From Oryza sativa Japonica Group (taxonomy: Eukaryota; Streptophyta; Magnoliopsida; Poales; Poaceae): 64,000 nucleotides of DNA. Below the pieces are notes generated by a model. It was not told where the DNA came from. It saw only the letters and a list, made by a program, of their open reading frames with translations, and searched no databases. Made by a program: the position numbers and the translations under genes. Shown piece after piece: positions 62,296 to 64,000 of this stretch. Positions within the stretch are counted from its first letter, which is position 1. Each line of letters starts with the position of its first letter. The stretch is taken from NCBI RefSeq assembly GCF_034140825.1, contig NC_089035.1, forward strand, positions 39,589,001 through 39,653,000, read 5' to 3'.

Positions 62296-64000
62296 GGACG
62301 AGTCGTGTTTATTAGTTAGATTCGTAGTAGTAGAATTATCATGTCTGATATGAAGTTAATTTATTTTAATATGGAAAAGTACTCTTTTAATTGCATTGTG
62401 AATGAGTGAATGACCAAGGCAGTAGTGTAGCTATGCACAGTAGCACGTACAGAAATTCTGATGTTACTTAGTACTCCTAATCAATCGGGACATTTGCAAA
62501 TTTACTATCATTTATTTTTAATTTTGTAAGGATGTCATTTGAATGACAGTTCTAGTAGTACTTTTATAATTTTCTAGTGGCAGTCTTACAATAACGATTC
62601 AAAGCAGTGATAAATTTGTAATTGCCTCTAATCAAGTTCATCAGGCTGCCTTGGTCTGCTTAATCTGATGGAAATATGGGGCTCGATGATGGTGGTCGCA
62701 TCATATCGCCGGAGAAATAGACGAGAGATATGATGGTGCATCTATAATAACGATGGAGCGCGACACGGCCGTGCGTCGACCTCGCCGCACGAGCACATCT
62801 ATGGCGTACGTACGCTTGGGACACTTGACCTACCTGACGGACCAGCTAGCTAGAGCAATATATATAAACTCTATTAGCTTGATGATACTTGCATACATGT
62901 AGCTAGCGAAGATAGCCACTCTTACCGGCTAAAGCATGATAACTCTTGACACTGACACGCACACATAATACTGCTAGTAGTATATGTGACTTTCGTCTCT
63001 CACTTTATCAGGCCACGAGATGAGATAATAATCATGTTAGATAGAGCATTCATTAAGCTGCTTAATGATGTGGGTTTACTCACCTAAAGCAGCAGTATCA
63101 TCGTCTTTGTCAGATGGCTTTTCTCGCTTCTTCTTCTTCTTCTTCTTCTTCTCGCCTTTGACTCCCGACCGTTAATTGCAGCAACGTACACACCCAATGG
63201 CACTGCACGTACGTACAAATTTCAAACAGATCAGTGACACTGTGTGCTGTGCTGTGCATAGCCATGTCGGCTGCTCGAGAGTCAAGAGACCGATGATGGC
63301 CATGGCCGGTGATCGCCATGGCGACCTGAGAGAGCTGTCTTGTCTTGTGTGTGTACTACGCAGGCGTCGACGGGACACGTTGCGTGGCGTTCAGATAATA
63401 TGACGGAAAATTATTCAGCTAGGCTAATCTGGGTGACATCATCAGCACGGTGCATTATTAGCACTAGTTGATTATACTATTACTGTTGCAGTATTAGCTT
63501 TGCTATGGAGTAGTACTAGTACTAAACTAATCGCTGCTATCTTTCTGTCCCTCAGAGGTTAAGTTTGCAGCCTCGAGATGAGTAAAGTAAGCTCGTACAG
63601 TACTAGTCTTTGTCAGATGCGGTCTCGTAGTAGTAGACTGCAGGTAAACCTGGAGGCTTGAGTACAAATTAACCGCGTTCGATCGATCGATCGATCGATC
63701 TGCAAGGCGGTGGATAGGCACAGCCTTCACTTGGCTCACTCCCGTTGTGTACTGTATAACGAGTAGTTTAACACTGTTGCCGACTTGCTGTTGCCGGAGC
63801 CTAGCTCACGGAAGAAATGCCGTCATCCGCAGAAGTTTCCCGTGTGATTCTCTCCTCGCTGCGTCGTACGCGAAGGCCGATCGATCCGCGGAGGTCAGAC
63901 GGATTAATCTCCATCGATCTGTGTCTCTGCACCTAGAGACCAGTAATTAAATTAGTAAGCTCTATGCTTGGTGTGTCAGAAATATCGATGTGGACTCGAG
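62296..64000. other. Intergenic DNA to the end of the window
   Basis: Non-coding. Contains a TTC microsatellite at 63125-63155 and a GATC run at 63680-63700. It may include the promoter of a gene beyond the window. No coding region or RNA gene is supported. Confidence 0.5.

Overview
This is plant nuclear DNA, almost certainly rice (Oryza). The evidence is split genes with GT-AG introns, GC-rich 5' exons, dense Stowaway and Mutator-like elements of grass type, and proteins that I recognise as rice or grass forms. From memory, the gene order (FSM, RPL5 pair, CDKB1;1, RNase T2 pair, Os1bglu4, FH1) fits the long arm of chromosome 1; that placement is recall and was not checked.

Layout. 1-1674 (+): 3' end of the CAF-1 large subunit (FSM/FAS1). 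2188-2688 (-): four-helix membrane protein with a promoter rich in mitotic MSA-like sites. 4258-8613 (-): 13-exon chloroplast rhodanese-like protein lacking the catalytic Cys. 10942-13392 and 16304-18722 (+): two complete RPL5 genes in a segmental tandem duplication whose two blocks (10662-15343 and 16021-20424) are separated by a transposon-derived spacer. 20175-22795 (-): two-helix membrane protein with an internal 89-residue duplication; its last exon was also copied into the first RPL5 block. 24108-26642 (-): CDKB1-type kinase. 30014-32421 (+): 509-residue protein of unknown function. 33849-36293 and 37318-39972 (-): two RNase T2 genes with the same nine-exon structure, each with a 4-nt micro-exon. 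40840-42563 (+): 86-residue unknown protein. 43328-45022 (+): single-exon PPR protein. 47652-52340 (+): GH1 beta-glucosidase, 13 exons. 56706-60358 (-): class I formin. 60359-64000: formin promoter and intergenic DNA.

The genes are ordinary housekeeping and cell-cycle genes, not an operon or an obvious new system. Several have roles in proliferating cells: chromatin assembly, ribosome biogenesis (5S RNP), a G2/M kinase, and a membrane protein with MSA-like sites. The most informative parts are the RPL5 duplication with its insertion history, the RNase pair (shared micro-exon, catalytic Lys replaced in one copy), a nested foldback element at 28451-29167, and two GC-AG introns. Exon boundaries were read by eye from splice signals, reading phase and family conservation. 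In every complete gene model here the exon lengths sum to an intact frame.
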